Source: Oscillospiraceae bacterium
GTDB lineage: Bacteria > Bacillota > Clostridia > Oscillospirales > Ruminococcaceae
NCBI GenBank assembly: GCA_018110855.1
Contig: JAGBFZ010000197.1
Location: 1-7,100 of the forward strand
Direction: 5' to 3'
Length of the DNA: 7,100 nucleotides
Shown: positions 5,512 through 7,100 of the stretch, in pieces
Numbering within the stretch: the first letter of the stretch is position 1
Layout: the number at the start of each line of letters is the position of its first letter
Made by a program: the position numbers and the translations under genes
The notes under the pieces: generated by a model
Told to the model about the DNA's origin: nothing
The model's database searches: none
The model's input: the letters and a program-made list of their open reading frames with translations, nothing else

Positions 5512-6153
5512 TTATTCGCTTACGGTTTTTCTTGTCCTTCCATGTTTGAGAATGGGGGATATGTATTTGTAAACAGCAACGGTAAGAACAGTGCTGCACA
5601 TACCCTTGATGAAGGTGAAGGGAAGATTGAACCAGATAAGTGCATCAAGGAGAGTTTCAACCTTCGGATTTAATTTCTGATATGCGCCGATGATAGCTTC
5701 TATGGGCATGAATTTTGTGTAGATGGGATAGATGAAAAAGTAGTTTGAAAAAATGCTGAAAACAGCCATTGCAGCGGCGCCGGCTGTTGCGCCGATAATT
5801 GCACGGGTCTTGTTTTTCTTTGATTTGTAGATAAGGCCTGCAGGAACTACAAATGCGCAGCCGAGAATGAAATTGGAAAGCTCTCCAACGCCGCCCGTGG
5901 TTGTTCCTTTGATCAGAATGTTCAGCAGGTTTTTCAGAAGGCACACGCCTGCGCCTGAAAGGGGACCAATGGCAAAGGACGTTATAAGTGCGGGAAGCTC
6001 GGAAAGGTCGAACTTGATAAATCCCGGCATGAACATCGGCACGGGAAAATCAAAGAACATAAGCACTGCTGCCATTGCTCCCATCATTGCGGTCACGGTA
6101 AGCTGTCTTACCTTTGATGTTTCGGTGTTGGGCTTGAAGATCTCGTTTTTCAT
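5512..6153 (-). CDS. ribU: Riboflavin ECF transporter substrate-binding (S) component, RibU-type
   Basis: This 213-residue membrane protein should bind riboflavin outside the cell and work with a shared EcfA-EcfA'-EcfT energising module, which is not in this window. About six hydrophobic segments are visible (near 18-34, 53-70, 72-82, 94-108, 118-140 and 170-198). TM1 carries the AxxxA motif (A22, A26) that S components use to contact EcfT. The segment FDFPVPMFMPGFIKFDLSEL (34-53) and KNLLN...TTGGVGELSNFILG (74-98) match RibU proteins. Length is normal for an S component. The start has GGAGG seven bases upstream. The identity is strongly supported by the FMN riboswitch with its terminator directly upstream, which predicts repression by FMN. 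It converges on the DUF6465-type gene with a shared terminator. Confidence 0.93.
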   Translation of the reverse strand: MKNEIFKPNTETSKVRQLTVTAMMGAMAAVLMFFDFPVPMFMPGFIKFDLSELPALITSFAIGPLSGAGVCLLKNLLNILIKGTTTGGVGELSNFILGCAFVVPAGLIYKSKKNKTRAIIGATAGAAAMAVFSIFSNYFFIYPIYTKFMPIEAIIGAYQKLNPKVETLLDALIWFNLPFTFIKGMCSTVLTVAVYKYISPILKHGRTRKTVSE

Positions 6154-6198
6154 ACAGATTCCTCCATTAAATAAAAATTATAATAAAAAGCAATCTGT

Positions 6199-6243
6199 TC
6201 TGAAAATAACAACTGCCCGCAAAGCATGGTGCTTCACGGGCAG
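6199..6243 (-). terminator. Riboswitch-controlled terminator in the ribU leader
   Basis: On the minus strand CTGCCCG (6243-6237) pairs with CGGGCAG (6219-6213). An inner GAAGC/GCTTT stem closes an ACCAT loop, and the T-rich run TTGTTATTTT follows. A competing fold is visible: the terminator's 3' arm GCGGGCAGTT (6220-6211) can instead pair with AACTG plus CCCGC (between 6259 and 6243) with a bulge, a candidate antiterminator. With FMN bound, the terminator would form and ribU would be off. The switching path is inferred. Confidence 0.8.
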
Positions 6244-6267
6244 CGGGTATTACGCAGTTAAACGCTG

Positions 6268-6385
6268 TGTTTCTTTCATCCGGACTATACCGTCGGTTTC
6301 GGAATTTCACCGAATCATGCCAAACGTAAAAAGCTCGGCTCGCGGACTATACCGCCGGTGAGGAATTTCACCTCGCCCTGAAACA
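6268..6385 (-). ncRNA. FMN riboswitch (RFN element)
   Basis: Read on the minus strand, the conserved blocks appear in order: CAGGGCGAGGTGAAATTCC, TCACCGGCGGTATAGTCC, GCGAGCC, TTCGGTGAAATTCCG, AAACCGACGGTATAGTCC and GGATGAAAG. The two near-identical ACCGGCGGTATAGTCC / ACCGACGGTATAGTCC blocks are diagnostic. The closing P1 stem is TGTTTC (6385-6380) with GAAACA (6273-6268). It binds flavin mononucleotide and controls the downstream ribU gene through the terminator at 6199-6243. It begins only about 30 bases after the stop of the preceding leftward gene, and no clear separate promoter is seen in that gap. Confidence 0.97.
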
Positions 6386-6415
6386 AATTGCAGTTTATTC
6401 GGTTGTAAATGTGCC

Positions 6416-6880
6416 TTATTCCTCTGAGCCTTCGCTCTCGTCATCCTCAATATCATCAAGGTCAAACTCGAGAAGCTCATTGCAGTTGGGACAGTTGATG
6501 GAGCCGTCCTCGATCATTGCGGCATTAAGGCAGATGGTATCTCCGCAAGTGGGACAGGTAACTTCATAAAGCTCTTCATCATCGAAAAGCTCCTCGTCCT
6601 CATCCTCGTCGAAATCATCGTAATCGTCGTCGTCCTCATCATCACAGCAGCAGCAGTCGTCATCGTCCTCGTCGATCTCATAGAGATCCTTTTCGACCTC
6701 TCCCAGATCCTCGTCGATAACGTCAACGACCTCGGAAAGCTCATCAACATCATCCTTAAGGTCTGCGATCTCGGCAGCCATGTCGCTGAGGATATCAGCA
6801 ATAGCGGCAATAACCTTGTCGTCAGTGTTGAGACCCTCCATGAGGCCCTTTAAATAAGCGGTTTTTTCGGTAAGTGTCAT
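6416..6880 (-). CDS. Acidic zinc-ribbon protein, CD1247 N-terminal domain type
   Basis: This 154-residue, probably cytoplasmic protein has unknown function. Residues 1 to about 68 form a helical, coiled-coil-like domain (MTLTEKTAYLKGLMEGLN, then heptad-like acidic helices) matching what databases call the CD1247 N-terminal domain. Residues about 70-105 are an almost pure Asp/Glu tract interrupted by four consecutive cysteines (C76-C79). Residues 109-133 are a zinc ribbon: CPTC (109-112) and CPNC (130-133), with an extra C117. The C-terminus is again acidic. AAGGAGG lies 9 bases before the ATG. It follows efp by 39 bp on the same strand, so the two are probably cotranscribed; an efp link hints at a translation-related or housekeeping role, which is inference only. 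Confidence 0.88.
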   Translation of the reverse strand: MTLTEKTAYLKGLMEGLNTDDKVIAAIADILSDMAAEIADLKDDVDELSEVVDVIDEDLGEVEKDLYEIDEDDDDCCCCDDEDDDDYDDFDEDEDEELFDDEELYEVTCPTCGDTICLNAAMIEDGSINCPNCNELLEFDLDDIEDDESEGSEE

Positions 6881-6919
6881 AGGTTACAGCCTCCTTAGAA
6901 AATATATTGTGGAAATAGC

Positions 6920-7100
6920 TTACGCTCTTTCCATGTATTCGCCTGTGCGTGTGTCGATCCTGATCATGTCGCCCTCATTGATGAAGAGGGGAACCTTGAT
7001 CTCTGCGCCTGTTTCAAGAGTAGCAGGCTTGGTAGCGTTGGTTGCGGTGTTTCCTGCAAAACCGGGATCGGTCTGTGTTACCTGAAGCTCAACAAAGTTG
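6920..7100 (-). CDS. efp: Elongation factor P, C-terminal part (cut by window edge)
   Basis: The 59 visible residues on the minus strand are the C-terminal OB-fold domain of EF-P, the factor that binds between the P and E sites and relieves ribosome stalling at polyproline stretches. Recognisable segments are [34 protein letters not shown] and the family-ending motif [19 protein letters not shown] before TAA (6922-6920). The N-terminal KOW domain with the lysine/arginine modification site lies outside the window. It is the upstream gene of the zinc-ribbon protein. Confidence 0.97.
   Translation of the reverse strand, partial: NFVELQVTQTDPGFAGNTATNATKPATLETGAEIKVPLFINEGDMIRIDTRTGEYMERA

Noticed and set aside
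5867..6361. Plus-strand reading frame of 164 codons across the ribU start and the FMN riboswitch
   Set aside because: It is an antisense shadow of ribU and the riboswitch, without a credible start or protein family.

Overview
The window looks like chromosome of a Gram-positive Clostridia bacterium, most like Ruminococcus and relatives (Oscillospiraceae). The reasons are strong AGGAGG-type ribosome binding sites, sigma-A-type promoters, AT-rich intergenic DNA, an FMN riboswitch upstream of a RibU-type riboflavin transporter, an efp gene followed by a CD1247-like zinc-ribbon protein, and a DUF6465-type lysine/alanine-rich protein. There are no mobile elements, tRNA or rRNA genes, or CRISPR arrays.

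Left part (1-4532): a GDSL/SGNH hydrolase, cut at its 5' end, runs rightward and converges on a large leftward CotH-kinase lipoprotein (643-2760). An intergenic region of about 400 bp (2761-3156) holds two divergent promoters. One drives cotH leftward. The other drives a rightward two-gene operon encoding a VTC-domain polyphosphate-polymerase-like protein and a DUF4956 membrane protein that overlaps it by 19 bp. The VTC gene is odd: its conserved N-terminal strand, including a predicted catalytic lysine, lies upstream of the first ATG and can only be reached from a non-standard start (ACG 3157 or ATA 3151) behind a near-perfect Shine-Dalgarno sequence. CotH, VTC and DUF4956 together look like a surface phosphotransfer module of unknown function. 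This is the least understood and most interesting part of the window.

Middle (4533-5511): an AT-rich gene desert of about 400 bp leads to a textbook promoter and a small lysine/alanine/proline-rich protein with a histone-H1-like tail and a short conserved C-terminal domain. A bidirectional terminator separates it from the convergent ribU gene.

Right part (5512-7100, all leftward): the 3' end of efp (elongation factor P), then a very acidic zinc-ribbon protein, then an FMN riboswitch with a terminator-type expression platform controlling ribU, the substrate-binding component of a riboflavin ECF transporter. ribU should be switched off when FMN is plentiful. The ATPase and EcfT partners are not in the window.
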